Source: Pseudocercospora fijiensis CIRAD86 (taxonomy: Eukaryota > Ascomycota > Dothideomycetes > Mycosphaerellales > Mycosphaerellaceae). Taken from it: 64,000 nucleotides of DNA. Where the stretch lies: the NCBI RefSeq assembly GCF_000340215.1, contig NW_006921538.1, forward strand, positions 868,001-932,000. The letters run 5' to 3'. A program made the position numbers and the translations under genes. Below, piece after piece: positions 9,625-20,594 of this stretch. Positions within the stretch are counted from its first letter, which is position 1, and each line of letters starts with the position of its first letter. The notes under the pieces are model-generated. The model saw only the letters and a list, made by a program, of their open reading frames with translations, was not told the origin of the DNA and made no database searches.

Positions 9625-12600
9625 CTAATCCCCATCAAAAACAACCTGCCTCTTCTTCTTCCTCTTAACCTTCCCCTTACTCGACTCCTCCTCCTCCTCC
9701 TTGACCTCCTCCTTGACCTCCTCCTTGACCTCCTCCATCCCAGCACCCTCTCCCCCATCCCGTCCCTCTTTCCTCTTCTTCTTCTTCCTCATCTTCTTCT
9801 TTTCCCCAACCCCCTCTCCTCTACCCTCCTCCTCCCTCTCTCCGCCATCCTCCCCAAGCACAACACTCTTAACCTTCCTCCTCCTCCCCCTCTTAACAAC
9901 AACCCCCACCTCCTCCGGCTCCCCAATCCTCTCCTTCGCCCTCTGCATTTCCAACCTCAATCGTTCCACCTCCTTAATAGCTTTCGCCATTTCCTCCTGC
10001 TCTTCGAAGTCAAGTCTATGATGACGAGGATTCCCACTTTGATCGTGAAGGGAGAGGGAAGAAAGAGCACTACTATCGACTTGCAAAAGGGATTTCGCGC
10101 CTGCGCCTCGGGGTTTGGGGAGACTTGATGAGAGGGATGGTGCATCGTCACCGTCGCCGCCTAGAGTTTCGTCTGCGGCGATTTCAAAGTGTTTTCTGGG
10201 GTTTCGTGTGGGTTGGGGGGTGCTTGAGCGTGGGCGGGCAGATGGAGGGTCGAGTTTGAGTTCCATGACTGGGATGGAATCTACGTCTAAATCAGTGCCG
10301 TTCGCGTTGCGGAGGATGCTGTGCATTGGGGTGGAAGTTCCGGATCCGCGCTCTGAGTCGATGTAGTATGGGTCGTCTTTGTATCTTTCCCGTCTCTCGG
10401 CTTTCTTGCGAAGGAGGGATTCGCGATCGACGTCCTCTTCAGAGCCTTGATAAGACGCCTCCAAAAATTCTGCTGCTGGTCGCTGCTTCTCCACTACCGC
10501 CGTCGATGGCTTCTCGTGATAAAATCTGTATACTTCGTCGTTATCATCTTCATAATCTGTATCGTATTCTGCCTGGCTCAGAATCATCTGTAGACTGCTG
10601 TTGATGGGGGTGTCAAGGTCGAGTTCTTCGGGTTGCGGCACTTTACGTATCGCTGAAGCGGCGACGGGGTTCAACTCCATGCCTGCAAAGAGTGCTGGTA
10701 TCGCTTGCGTGAGCAGCAAAGGCGGTTCAGCATAGCCACCGTCCGCATCAACGTCCTGATTTGACGCAGCTTCCGACGCCAATCTCATCAGATCAAGATA
10801 TTCCACTGCGCGCTCCTGCACCTCCAAATTCGGATGCAGAGTCAAAGGCTCCAAGAAGTGCGTTATTCGCGCCGTCAGCAGGGTAGTCTGCGACTTGATC
10901 GCCGTATTCCAAGTCGACTGCTGACTTCCAGTCAATGCCGCAAAGATCTTCGGAATGGCTTGGAGATAGCTCGCAAGTGCTTCCGCAGGCAATGTCGCGC
11001 TCGATGGATGAGTCAGAGAAGTCAAGACAGCTTCTGCGTCGGGTAGCATATTCGCAAATTCGCCTGCGATGAATGCAGCAGCTGCCAGGACGCCTTGGCC
11101 ACTAGTACCTCCAGCCGGGAAAAGCTTCTCGCGCTGATCGATAAGGAGAAGCGACTGCGCAGCAGCAGCAGCTTCAGGTCGAACAGCTTTGACTCTGACC
11201 GAGACATTCAGCAGCTCCGAGCCAATGCCATCTGCCATGCTCGAAGTATCGCTCGACCCGAACTTGCCAGAGGCAGAGCAAGGACATTGCCTCACCAACT
11301 CCACAAGCACTCCAATATACCACTCAAAATCACTCATGTTGGCGTAAGTATCGCGCGAACACATATCGAGGATGCGTTCGATTACTGAACTCCTGTAATC
11401 GTCTGGCAGAGGCGGCGCATGCGTAGACTTGGCTTGCTTCGGCCTCACAGTCGCTTGCATATCATCGTCGTCCATCGCCATCGGAACAATACCCTCATGC
11501 GTGCCACGATCATTCTCCGGCTCATCGTCCACGCTGGCCTTCCCAGCAGTCCTAAGCTGTTTCAACAACCTCTCCACAACCGTCTGCAAATTGCCCGCAT
11601 TGATCATACCAACAGCAAGATCCAAAGCTCGTGTGCGGATCGAAATATCCGCGTCATCAATACACTCCAGAATGACGTCTTGATGCTGAGCCACAAGCTC
11701 CGCATGCGTAGTCGTAAGTTTCGCCAGAGCCAGAAGCGCAACATATCGCAAATTCGGATCTCCCTCTATCACCAGCATCGCCCTCAACTTACTGACACAA
11801 AGCCTCGCAATCTCATCCCCATCCGTCATTCCCCCTGCCGCCTCCATAATCCCACCCTGAATAATCCCATTGATACACTCATACAACAAACTCATCGCCG
11901 GCGTAGTCTTGATCAAGCTGGTCAAAGGCGGAAGCAACTTCTTCACCAATCGCGGCTCTAACGTCGTCAGGACGGAAAAGAGCTTAATAATTTTGATCGC
12001 CATCCAATTATTTCCCCCAGCAGTGAGCAGCTCAAACAATCTCGGCGCGAGAGGTAAGAAGTCATGAGGTCTCCGCCAACCCAGTTCACACACAACATTC
12101 ACAATCGCCGCCGTGACACTGGCATCCTCATTCTCATCCAACAACCTCTCTTTAATCTTCGGCCACGCAGGTCTCAACGTCTCAGGATATACGAGCGCAA
12201 GCCGATACAGCGTGACAATCGTCTTTTTCCGAATCGTGGGGTTCGAATGACTGAGTCTCGGGAGTAAATCCGTAAGCAAAGAATTCGCCATACTGGGGTT
12301 GATAACATGCGGGATGGCGCCGAGTGGAAGCTGAAGAGTAATCTTATCCGGAGAATTGAGATCCTTCTTCAAAAGATTCTCCGCGAGCATCAGGACTTCT
12401 GTATCTGGCCGGAAACTCTGTACCGCAGCCAGGTATCCGACTCTTTTCTGCAGGTATTTGCCCGAAGACATGACTTCGAGGACGTTGAAGGATGCCCACG
12501 ACATGTCGTGCCCGAACATTTCGAGGTATACGAGTTTCATGAGTGCGGTGGCTTTTTGATCCATGTCCTGGCTCTTGATTTCTTTGCGACATTCTTTCAG

Positions 12601-12681
12601 TGAGTCTTGGATGTATTCGCGCTCATTGCCTTTGTGGGCTCGCAGCCCTCTTATGAGCTGGTAGATGTCCTTTTCGAACAT
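9625..12681 (-). CDS. apl5: AP-3 adaptor complex subunit delta, 1018 aa
   Basis: Large subunit of the AP-3 coat that sorts cargo from Golgi/endosomes to the vacuole. Single exon. The N-terminus MFEKDIYQLIRGLRAHKGNE and the following adaptin block (KATALMKLVYLEMFGHDMSW) are diagnostic of the delta adaptin. An ARM/HEAT-like adaptin solenoid fills about residues 1-600 (for example SNPTIRKKTIVTLYRLAL). After it come an acidic hinge (DTDYEDDNDE) and a coiled segment (EEMAKAIKEVERLRLEMQ). The Lys/Glu-rich tail includes three VKEE units, seen as an 18-bp tandem repeat near 9700-9735. The family normally ends in a charged tail, so length and layout are as expected. Other AP-3 subunits are not nearby. 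Confidence 0.93.
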   Translation of the reverse strand: MFEKDIYQLIRGLRAHKGNEREYIQDSLKECRKEIKSQDMDQKATALMKLVYLEMFGHDMSWASFNVLEVMSSGKYLQKRVGYLAAVQSFRPDTEVLMLAENLLKKDLNSPDKITLQLPLGAIPHVINPSMANSLLTDLLPRLSHSNPTIRKKTIVTLYRLALVYPETLRPAWPKIKERLLDENEDASVTAAIVNVVCELGWRRPHDFLPLAPRLFELLTAGGNNWMAIKIIKLFSVLTTLEPRLVKKLLPPLTSLIKTTPAMSLLYECINGIIQGGIMEAAGGMTDGDEIARLCVSKLRAMLVIEGDPNLRYVALLALAKLTTTHAELVAQHQDVILECIDDADISIRTRALDLAVGMINAGNLQTVVERLLKQLRTAGKASVDDEPENDRGTHEGIVPMAMDDDDMQATVRPKQAKSTHAPPLPDDYRSSVIERILDMCSRDTYANMSDFEWYIGVLVELVRQCPCSASGKFGSSDTSSMADGIGSELLNVSVRVKAVRPEAAAAAQSLLLIDQREKLFPAGGTSGQGVLAAAAFIAGEFANMLPDAEAVLTSLTHPSSATLPAEALASYLQAIPKIFAALTGSQQSTWNTAIKSQTTLLTARITHFLEPLTLHPNLEVQERAVEYLDLMRLASEAASNQDVDADGGYAEPPLLLTQAIPALFAGMELNPVAASAIRKVPQPEELDLDTPINSSLQMILSQAEYDTDYEDDNDEVYRFYHEKPSTAVVEKQRPAAEFLEASYQGSEEDVDRESLLRKKAERRERYKDDPYYIDSERGSGTSTPMHSILRNANGTDLDVDSIPVMELKLDPPSARPRSSTPQPTRNPRKHFEIAADETLGGDGDDAPSLSSSLPKPRGAGAKSLLQVDSSALSSLSLHDQSGNPRHHRLDFEEQEEMAKAIKEVERLRLEMQRAKERIGEPEEVGVVVKRGRRRKVKSVVLGEDGGEREEEGRGEGVGEKKKMRKKKKRKEGRDGGEGAGMEEVKEEVKEEVKEEEEESSKGKVKRKKKRQVVFDGD

Positions 12682-13612
12682 TGCGGAGGTGTCGAGATCG
12701 TATCATCGCGGGGCTTGCGTTACCGGAGCATCTCTCGTAATAGGCGTCGTCGTTTTGGCGGAAGAGTCTGGGTTGTTTCTACGTACAGCTCCGTGTCAAG
12801 CTACAAAAAGCTCCGCTCCGAGCACGTCAAGAAGATCGCGGCCCGTCGGCAAAAGCTTCCGAAAAGCATGTAATCGGATATCAGAGCATTACCAACGCAC
12901 ATCATACGATTGATGAGCGCTCGTATAATAATTCTCCGCCAATGGGCGAAATTGCAAAAAAATGCCAAGTTTCCTTCTCACAGCATCTTACTCTGATCAT
13001 CAGATAACTACTCCAGCTTTCATCGATAGAAGTGCGTACGCATCCATTGGCATCCGCATCAACGAACCAGATATGAACAGAGAGACACAGATGCAGTACG
13101 TAGCATCACAATCACATGAATTTCCCTTTCCATTCCATTCCCATATCCATTTCCAAAAGTGTAGTAATAATCACTAACGCCTCCCAAGAACAAGTATCAA
13201 AAAACGCTTTGCCTCCGTTTCTGTATGCAGTCGAAAAAAAAAGTTCCCGCCATCACCGCAGTAGTAGTCACATGGATGGCATGCTCATGCTCATGCTGAT
13301 TGCGCATCTCTTCCTGTCGTGAACATCTTGGACTGGGACCAAGTTTTTTTTCTCGGCCGTCACATTCGTCACAAAGACCTTTCCGAAAGCGCCTCATCGT
13401 CCAGTGACGCGTGCCTCCCTCATCACGACCCAACATTCGGCATGTGGTGCGAGTCGTTCTTCAGAATCGCAGATCCAGCAACCGCCCTCGCATTCGATAG
13501 TGACGCTTCCGCCCACCCACGGCGCTTGGTATTGCACCTACACAGCACCCCACATCAAAGGGCCGTTTCCAAAAGACCAATCACCTCGATGAGGTCCATT
13601 CGCGCTTATTGA
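12682..13612. other. Intergenic between AP-3 delta and VelB
   Basis: About 930 bp between the 5' end of the AP-3 delta gene and the 3' end of velB. Several short open frames on both strands lack similarity or splice-site support. Nothing further is seen apart from low-complexity A-rich runs around 12,950 and 13,230. Confidence 0.5.
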
Positions 13613-15036
13613 CTAATCCGCATCATCGTCGTCATTGCCCTCATTCTTGTTATCCTTCCTGATTGGAATCTTGATACCTTGCTGAGCGAAGCATTTGCTC
13701 AGCGGTGTAGACTCTATCACCCCGGGGAACTTCTTTGCGCTGTACACTTGGAACTTGTCCGAGAAGGTCCAGGCAAGTACCGGGGCAGTACCACGATTTA
13801 CACCCGGAGCGCCTCGGTTGCTGATGTCGATGAAGCTCATACGTAATCTAGGAAACGAGTCAGCACTGACTTCGACGGAATTCGTCACCCTCACCTGAAA
13901 AAGCCCTCCGTCCGCACACTCAAGTCCTGCAGCACGAACCAATATCCGGACTTGTTGTCGTTATCAACCAATTTCGCGGCATTCACAGTAAGACTACCTA
14001 TGAGATTGCGCGTATACATCGCATTGTTCGTCTGCGCTGGTGGCATGTATCCAATCGGCGCTCCTGCCCCAGGCATTCCTGGATAGTACACCCCACCTCC
14101 ATACACGCCCGTTCTTTGCAGTGGAACAGCATACGAAGGTACTGCCGCATATATCGGGTGTCCGTCTGCGCCCATGTACACAACTTGGGCAGCTTCGGGA
14201 GGCATGTGGCGTGGTGGCTCGGCTGGAGGCGGATAGGAAGTCGTAGTGGCACTGCTGATGCTGACGGCCGGACTGTTACTGCTCGCGCGAACGACGTTGG
14301 CCTCCCGGTCGGCAGTCTCCGCCCACAGATCGACCTGGAGAACGAAGAAGCTCGCATCTGTCCCAATGTCCTCTGGATTGACTTCTTTGCCATCGATTCC
14401 GGTAATGACCAAACGAACACAAGGAGGAGGCGTGATCGGTCTGCGATCCTTGTCGCCGAAGCCACACATTCTGGCGCGCTGTGGCTGCTGCACGACTTCC
14501 AACGCGTACCGATAGCCATCCCTTTCACTGCTCGAGGACATCTTCTTTTCGCCGGTCGCAGAGTTTGTGCCCGGTCGGTTGCCTGGTTGAGGGGGTAAGG
14601 AGGATTGTTGCGGAGCTTGCATGATGGAGGGTTGCGGTATTGAGTATGGCTGTGGGGGCTGAAGTGGGTTAGCAGAGCTGTGCGGTCGTGAAGTTGGGGA
14701 TTCCGTTACGGGTGGAATTCCAGGCATTGGCGGACCAATACCCATGCCCGGCAATGCAGGCAGCTGGTTTTGCGATTGCGGCATGTAGGGTCTCTGCTGC
14801 TGTGGCTGCTGCTGTTGATGTTGCTGAGGTGGAGGCTGCCCGTATGCTCCACCATACGCCTGATAGGGATTCATGTGCGGATTCATGTCGCCAGGACTGG
14901 CGTTCTGCACAACACTATGCCCGTTGGTGTAGTCGGTATGCTGTGGGCTGGCGTCGGGGTGGATGCCGTTGGAAGAATATTGGTATGGGTGAGGATTGCC
15001 GTACTGGTGGCTCTGCTGCGGGCGAGGGTTGTGCAT
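13613..15036 (-). CDS. velB: Velvet-domain developmental regulator VelB, 458 aa
   Basis: Nuclear regulator that pairs with VeA/VosA to control sporulation, light response and secondary metabolism. Exons 13895-15036 and 13613-13847, intron 47 nt (GTGAGG..CCTAG). The join gives GFFRLRMSFIDIS, the conserved velvet-core end. The N-terminal ~170 residues are Pro/Gln-rich (PPPQQHQQQQPQQQR). The velvet domain begins at RYALEVVQQPQRARMCGFGD and is split by a ~100-residue Pro/Tyr-rich insert before RNLIGSLTVNAAKL. That split domain is characteristic of VelB rather than VosA or VeA. The C-terminus is acidic (NEGNDDDDAD). Its upstream region carries G-rich microsatellites. Confidence 0.93.
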
Positions 15037-16867
15037 TGCGCTGGTCGTGGCACGCGGGAAGGCGCAGAGGCTCCTTCCGCTCGAGGCAGCAAACAGAAGG
15101 GTGATGGAAGGAGTATGGTCGTGTCAAGGAGGGAGGGACCAGAGGGCTCGAATTCGAGCTTCGTGAGCAGGTGGTAGGTTGGTGGTGTGAAGCGGCGGTC
15201 CGGCAAGGTGTTCAGACAGAACAAGACAGGGCGGGCGATATGGATCTTTGACTTCGAGGCAATCCAGGTACGCGGTATCGTTCGCGACCACAAGACCATA
15301 AGCTTAGGATATTACAGCGAGCGCGACCGGCGACGGACCTTGCTCAGTGCAGCACTTTATTATTCAAGGGTATTCTACAGTAGTGTTCCTTGCTCATGCG
15401 CGCACATCTTGGCCTTGTGGTCACAAAAGTTTCGAATGGCAGCAGCTAGCACGTCTTATGCTGCTGGCGGTGGGGCATCGGGCAATAGGGTAGGGTAGGG
15501 TAGGGTAGGGTAGGGTAGGGCAGGGCAGGGCAGGGCAGGGTAGGGTGAGGCGTCGGTGTCGGTGGCGGGCGCAGGAGATGGAGGCGGAGGCGGAGGCGGA
15601 GGCGGCGTGGCGGCGATATGTCAGGATTCGTTGACTGCTGCTGTGTAGCACGAGAGCGAAATGCGTCTGCGAGCGCCAGTCAATTTGCCTTTTCTCGAAC
15701 GGAGGCGCACAACGGCCATGTGCCGGGTTCATACATGAAAGCAGTGCGGGCTGCCGTGCAATGCCAAATGCCAGGTTGTGCCTGCCACCACGTCACGTCT
15801 GTCGATGCCGGAAACAAGTGGTGTGGGTGTGGGTGGGAGTGTTGTGTTGTACTCGGTCGGAGCAGGGCAGCGTGTTGATTATTTGGGTGGTGAGCCCGAT
15901 GCAACGGACAGCTGCGCGACAGCAGCGCGGTGGAGCTTTGGGCTGGGCTGTCCTGTGCCTGCCTGCCTGCCGGGTGCGGGTGCGGGTGCTGTACCGCTTG
16001 CTTGGGCCCGCCGGCCAGCGCCAGTAGTGGCAGTAGAATAGGATGCGGCAGACACTCTCCGATTTCCGCGGCTAGCGCGTCCTGCACGCCAGAAGAAAGT
16101 GACAGGTCACCACTCACCACTCACCACTCACCACTCACCACTCACCACTTACCACTCACCGCTCATCACCACCACCTCGTCACGAACACCACGCCACTGC
16201 CCCGGGGCGGTGGGAACGCCGCCGAGGCCTGGGGCACTTCAAATCAGCACGAAATCCTGATCCCAGCGCTGTGTGCATTGGCCCGGCCCATGCCAGGTGC
16301 AACGTCGTTCCCCACGTGATGGAACTTTGACAACACATCTGTCTCTTCAAACAGACTTGAAGTTGTGGAACAGTGGACCAGAATAAATCCTGCAAGTGTC
16401 GGCGGAAAACGGCCGGTCTACCCACCTTGGCATGACAGCACTCGCCCGATATCTGAACACTGCCCACAAGATGAAGCAGTCTTGATGGAGTCCTTGACCT
16501 GCCGATCACGAATGACGCTCGCCAGCGTGCATAAGGATTGTGAGGATGATCAAGTGCCTGAATGGTCGGCATCCTGCCATGAACATCTCATCTCAGATCT
16601 GCGGTACTGCACCGTCGATGCACCTCACCAGAAGCACTCAGTCGCCTTCTTCAGACATCATGTAACGGCACCGAACATGAGGTCCTACCGTCCTGGCAGG
16701 TGCCGTTGGCGGAATACTGGGATGTGGAGATTCAATCCCGCGGCATCACAATTCCATTCCGCCCATTCTTCTGTGGCTCAGCGTTCCAAATGCTCCGGCA
16801 ATGTCACGCCGAGAAGATCTCGCAACAGGTGTATGGCATGGCTAACCACGTAGACAACTTCAACCCC
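15037..16867. other. Long intergenic region upstream of velB with several microsatellites
   Basis: No supportable gene. Visible structure: a (TAGGG)n tract shading into (CAGGG)n at 15486-15548, a (GGAGGC)n tract at about 15580-15606, and a 7-bp (CACCACT)n tract with about seven units at 16108-16163. The G-rich tracts could form G-quadruplexes about 450-570 bp upstream of the velB ATG. Open frames across 15.6-16.8 kb come from low-complexity sequence. Confidence 0.6.
15486..15548 (+). repeat. (TAGGG)n / (CAGGG)n pentanucleotide tract
   Basis: About twelve consecutive 5-bp units, first TAGGG then four CAGGG and a final TAGGG. The unit is one T short of the standard fungal telomere repeat TTAGGG, so this is a simple repeat resembling but not identical to interstitial telomere sequence. 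The run of GGG triplets every five bases makes it a strong G-quadruplex candidate on the plus strand. Confidence 0.85.
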
Positions 16868-17440
16868 CCTATTACTACCAAACACTAAGAGCTAGTAGCA
16901 AGTATATACTAGATCTCCTTACCTCTAAACCCTAGCCTATCCTATCCCTCCCTAGTAGCCTACTTCCTATAGAAGTTAGTTCTATATACTTCTATAACCC
17001 TAAAGCCTACCCTACTAGTTGCTAATCTAGAATACCGGACTAGATACTTTATACCTAAACGGGGCTAGCTACTATATCTCGGGTCCCGCTAGAGAACTTT
17101 ATAAGAATCCTAGTATAGTAGAATAGGGTAAAGATTAAAGAAGTAGAATATATACGACTACTAGTAGTAATATTAAGGTTAATAGAAGAGCGTATCGTAT
17201 CTTAAGAAGAAGTAGAGAGGTTTGCTATTACTATCTTTACTTAGATAGACCTCTAGTAGAAGGGAAGAGAGTTAGCTTTATTAATACTATAAGGAAGAAG
17301 GAAGGAGGGTCTAGGGGGAGACGTCTAGCTAGCTAACTTGATATATCTTAGTATCTATGTAATTAAAGGAGTAGGTTAGGTACGAGTAATTCTAATGTTT
17401 CGATATTGAAAACTTCTGCTAAAGTTGTGGGGCTATAGAT
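16868..17440. mobile_element. RIP-mutated repeat relic (unidentified)
   Basis: Composition changes abruptly at about 16,868 to TA-rich sequence nearly lacking CA and TG, full of CTAG/TATA steps, and returns to normal at about 17,440 just before the metalloprotease stop codon. This is the footprint of RIP on a repeated element. No terminal repeats or translatable transposase fragment could be recognised. It is an isolated ~570-bp island between normal genes. Confidence 0.65.
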
Positions 17441-17450
17441 GGTATCTTGT

Positions 17451-20400
17451 CTAGTTATCGCCATCTTCGCCATCCTCGTCCTCATTATCCTCATCCTCAT
17501 CATCCTCATCCTCTTCATCCTCCTCATCCTCCCCCTCACGTGCCTCAAGCCCATAATCATCCTCGAAGAAACTAAGCTCTTTCAATTCAACCTTGAAGCC
17601 CTCCTTCCCAAAATTCTCCACCATCTGATCCTTCATCCCATCAGCACAAGTCACGACCAAATTCGCGCTATCCCTATCAAAAAGCGGAGTCAACCATTTC
17701 CCAATCGAACCCTTCACCTCTTCAATCCTCACAGCCTGAATCTTCTTCAACATCCTCTTGTTCCAGTCCTTACTGATCCCTCGCAAAACCTGACTCGCAA
17801 AGCTCTCATCCGCAGCACTTCCCATCGTAGGTGCCTCATCAGCCATTTCGAATACGATTTCTCCCACGGCGGAATCTATGGCGAGTTTTTGAAGTTCTTT
17901 GGAGCCGTTCGCGTAGCCTTCGATTTCTGCTTTGGCGGCTGTGTAGGCTTTGTAGCAGTCTGGTGAGCGATCGATCCAGAAGTGGATTTTCCCCAGTTCC
18001 GTCGTGCGTCGGAGAGTGACGCCGTATGCGAGACCTGTGCCGCGGATTGCCACCCAGAGGGGACCTTCGACCGCACGGAGGTAGGCGATTGCGACCATCA
18101 AAGCGGGGAGGTCGGGATGTTCGTATGTGTCGGGACCGAAAGATGTGAGGACGGCGTAGGAGGAATCTATGGCTGGGATGGGCACGACGTACGCCGCCGA
18201 ACCGGGGTTGAGGCCGACCTCGCTGATTGTTGACTTGCTGTTGTCGAGTGGCGCCAGAGGTTTTGAGAGGTCGAAGCCGGATGTAAGTGTCTTCCAGGCT
18301 GACACTGGGTTGGGAAGTTTGGTCAGGTCTGCTGCGACGTAAACGCGGAAGTTCGATGGCTGGTGGAGGGCTGAGCAGAGAGTCTTGAGTTTGGAAATTA
18401 CTGCTTCTGGATCCGTCTTGATGAGTTTGCGAAGGCGTTTGAGGTAAAGAGTCTTGGTGAGGGCTGACATCGCACGACGGTTGGCGGACCGATTGGAGTG
18501 AATCATGGAGTTCACAGCCCAGGCCATAGAGTCACCAGCACGTCTTTCACTCGGCAGATCAGCGAGGAGTTTCGTGAGAGAGGCGTGTAGTCGGACTGGG
18601 TTGTGGATCGCGTCGAAGAGGACGGTACGAATGCGGCAGATGATGCCTTCGTAGGTGTCCGGCTCCGTGATGAAGCGAACTGCCAACATTTGCGAGTTGC
18701 CACCATGAGCTGAGTCGACCCAGTAAGAGGTCGTTTCCTTTTCTAGTGCTGATACCAGGTCTTCAAATTCTACCCGCTTGCCATCGATCATGACCGGAGT
18801 GGTAAAGAGATTTGCCATGTACAAGCTCAGCACTGGACGAAGCTCGTCAGGAATGCTGGCAGTGCCAAAGTACACTTTTACGCGCACGAAGTTGGACGGA
18901 ATATGCTCGAAGTGGATGAATAGTGGCGAGCCATCATCGGCTTTGTCGATGATCATCTGTGCATCTTTATCGCCTTCCCCCATTTTGCGAGCCGCTCCAG
19001 ATCGGGCGGTCGACGTGTTGATGAATTTGACAGACTCTGCCCTTGGTATTGGAAACTGCTCGAGGACAGAATCTGGTATATGCTGGCCGTTTGCCTTCTT
19101 TGCCTGCTCAAGCTTTTCGGCGAGATCTTTCAACCCTTGCTCGCCCAAGCGTTCTTGCTGGGCCTTGATGCGAGCCTTCTCTTCCGCAGCACTGCTCTTC
19201 TGCAGGTCTTTCGATGGCATGCCAAGCACACAGACGTGGCGACAGTCCACGAAGTACTTGATCAGGAATTCACGCCATTCCGACTCAGACCACCTGTCGA
19301 CTACGTCTAGCTCGCTGATTGTTTGCAGATTTTTCAGAGCGCGGCCATCTCGTGGGCTGTAGAGATGGTCCTCCAAGATGGGCTGCGTGTAAAAGTCCTC
19401 GGAGTTCTCGGCACTCTCCTTGATTCTACGTCTTTCGCGCTTCAGACAATCTTTCATATAGCTCATGTCTAGAGGCTTGCTCGCAGTCTCCCTGAAGAGT
19501 TGCACAAACCGGTCGTACACTTCTCTCAGTCGTTCAGTCTCGACCGAGGTAAGATCAAACCAGATGACAACGTCTGGACGAGTCTCTTGTTCGTAGTATA
19601 CGCCACTGCAGAGCTGCTCTCGCTCGACCAAAGTGTTCTCAAGTACACTTATTGGTGATCCTGCCAAGTAGCTCATAAGCACAGACAGCGCGGCGTTCGA
19701 TACAGAATCGTCACATTTCGGGCCAACGTAGCCAACGGTGATCTCGCCCATGGATTCGTCTTCTTCAGGGAACTTGATCGTGTCGACTTTTGTTTCTTTG
19801 AGTGCAGGAGCAGGTTTGGAGTCTACCCAGGGCCTCCTGAATGGCGCCTCGAGTTTCGGCACATGATCGATAATGGATGTTTCGAAGTCGTCTGCTATTT
19901 GCAGAAGCTCATCGTGATCGACTTCGCCCGTGATGATCACACGAAGATTCTTGGGCTGATACATCTCCTTGTGGTAGGCCCGAATGCGATCTGCCGTCAA
20001 GACTCGCAACTCTGGGGTGGTACCTCCCGTTTCTGATCGGAAGCCGCTCCCTTCTGGGTAGAGCAGTTCTCTCCGTCTCAGCTCCATCAGATCTCCCGGA
20101 GTATTTTCCCGAGCTTGCATTTCCGAGTATACGACACCAGCATCGTGACCGGTCCCATCCACGTGATGCACCTCGGTATAACAGCCATGGTCGGTGAGGG
20201 TGGGCACGATCAAGTGCTCCAGGTAGATTGGTAATATCTGAGCAAATCCTTCCCAGCCCGCAGTCTTGAGCGAGTAAGATGTATAGTCTGTAGCTGTGCC
20301 GGCATTGGTTGTAGAAAACGCTCGCGAAGATAATCTATCGAGAAGACCTTGGTAGTGATAGGACTTTGACCCCATGAACACCAGATGCTCCAAGGTATGT

Positions 20401-20594
20401 GGCGAGCCGGAGTTGTCGGTGATCTCCGTCGCCAAGGCAAACTCGCCTTCGACCTTCGGACCTTTCTTGTCGACGACGGCAATGCGCATGCCTGTGCGTG
20501 TCGACTCATATTGCGTGATGGTGATGGGTGCATAGTCTAGGCTGAACTTTTGCACCGTCTTGAAGCGCGGGTTCTGCTTCGCCAACGCCGGCAT
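17451..20594 (-). CDS. M16 (insulinase/pitrilysin) family zinc metalloprotease, 1047 aa
   Basis: Single-exon gene. The inverted zinc motif HxxEH is present as H66-T-L-E69-H70 (GSPHTLEHLVFMGS), with the distal glutamate likely at E158 in VVYSEMQAREN. The block after it (RRRELLYPEGSGFRSETGG) and the large size match the fungal M16 subfamily related to yeast YOL098C rather than mitochondrial presequence protease. There is no strong N-terminal targeting peptide, so a cytosolic peptidase is likely. The last ~45 residues are an acidic tail (DEEDEEDEDDEDEDNEDEDG) encoded by a simple repeat. The stop codon is about 10 bp from the RIP-mutated island, yet the gene itself is intact. Confidence 0.88.
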   Translation of the reverse strand: MPALAKQNPRFKTVQKFSLDYAPITITQYESTRTGMRIAVVDKKGPKVEGEFALATEITDNSGSPHTLEHLVFMGSKSYHYQGLLDRLSSRAFSTTNAGTATDYTSYSLKTAGWEGFAQILPIYLEHLIVPTLTDHGCYTEVHHVDGTGHDAGVVYSEMQARENTPGDLMELRRRELLYPEGSGFRSETGGTTPELRVLTADRIRAYHKEMYQPKNLRVIITGEVDHDELLQIADDFETSIIDHVPKLEAPFRRPWVDSKPAPALKETKVDTIKFPEEDESMGEITVGYVGPKCDDSVSNAALSVLMSYLAGSPISVLENTLVEREQLCSGVYYEQETRPDVVIWFDLTSVETERLREVYDRFVQLFRETASKPLDMSYMKDCLKRERRRIKESAENSEDFYTQPILEDHLYSPRDGRALKNLQTISELDVVDRWSESEWREFLIKYFVDCRHVCVLGMPSKDLQKSSAAEEKARIKAQQERLGEQGLKDLAEKLEQAKKANGQHIPDSVLEQFPIPRAESVKFINTSTARSGAARKMGEGDKDAQMIIDKADDGSPLFIHFEHIPSNFVRVKVYFGTASIPDELRPVLSLYMANLFTTPVMIDGKRVEFEDLVSALEKETTSYWVDSAHGGNSQMLAVRFITEPDTYEGIICRIRTVLFDAIHNPVRLHASLTKLLADLPSERRAGDSMAWAVNSMIHSNRSANRRAMSALTKTLYLKRLRKLIKTDPEAVISKLKTLCSALHQPSNFRVYVAADLTKLPNPVSAWKTLTSGFDLSKPLAPLDNSKSTISEVGLNPGSAAYVVPIPAIDSSYAVLTSFGPDTYEHPDLPALMVAIAYLRAVEGPLWVAIRGTGLAYGVTLRRTTELGKIHFWIDRSPDCYKAYTAAKAEIEGYANGSKELQKLAIDSAVGEIVFEMADEAPTMGSAADESFASQVLRGISKDWNKRMLKKIQAVRIEEVKGSIGKWLTPLFDRDSANLVVTCADGMKDQMVENFGKEGFKVELKELSFFEDDYGLEAREGEDEEDEEDEDDEDEDNEDEDGEDGDN

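Noticed and set aside
9701..10021. Plus-strand Ser/Pro/Thr-rich open frame
   Set aside because: It is the antisense shadow of the Lys/Glu-rich tail of the AP-3 delta gene.
15486..15548. Interstitial telomere repeat
   Set aside because: The unit is TAGGG/CAGGG (5 bp), not TTAGGG, so it is treated as a simple repeat.
15600..16853. Several overlapping open frames of 80-160 codons on both strands
   Set aside because: They derive from GC-rich low-complexity sequence and microsatellites, have no splice structure or recognisable motif, and contradict one another.
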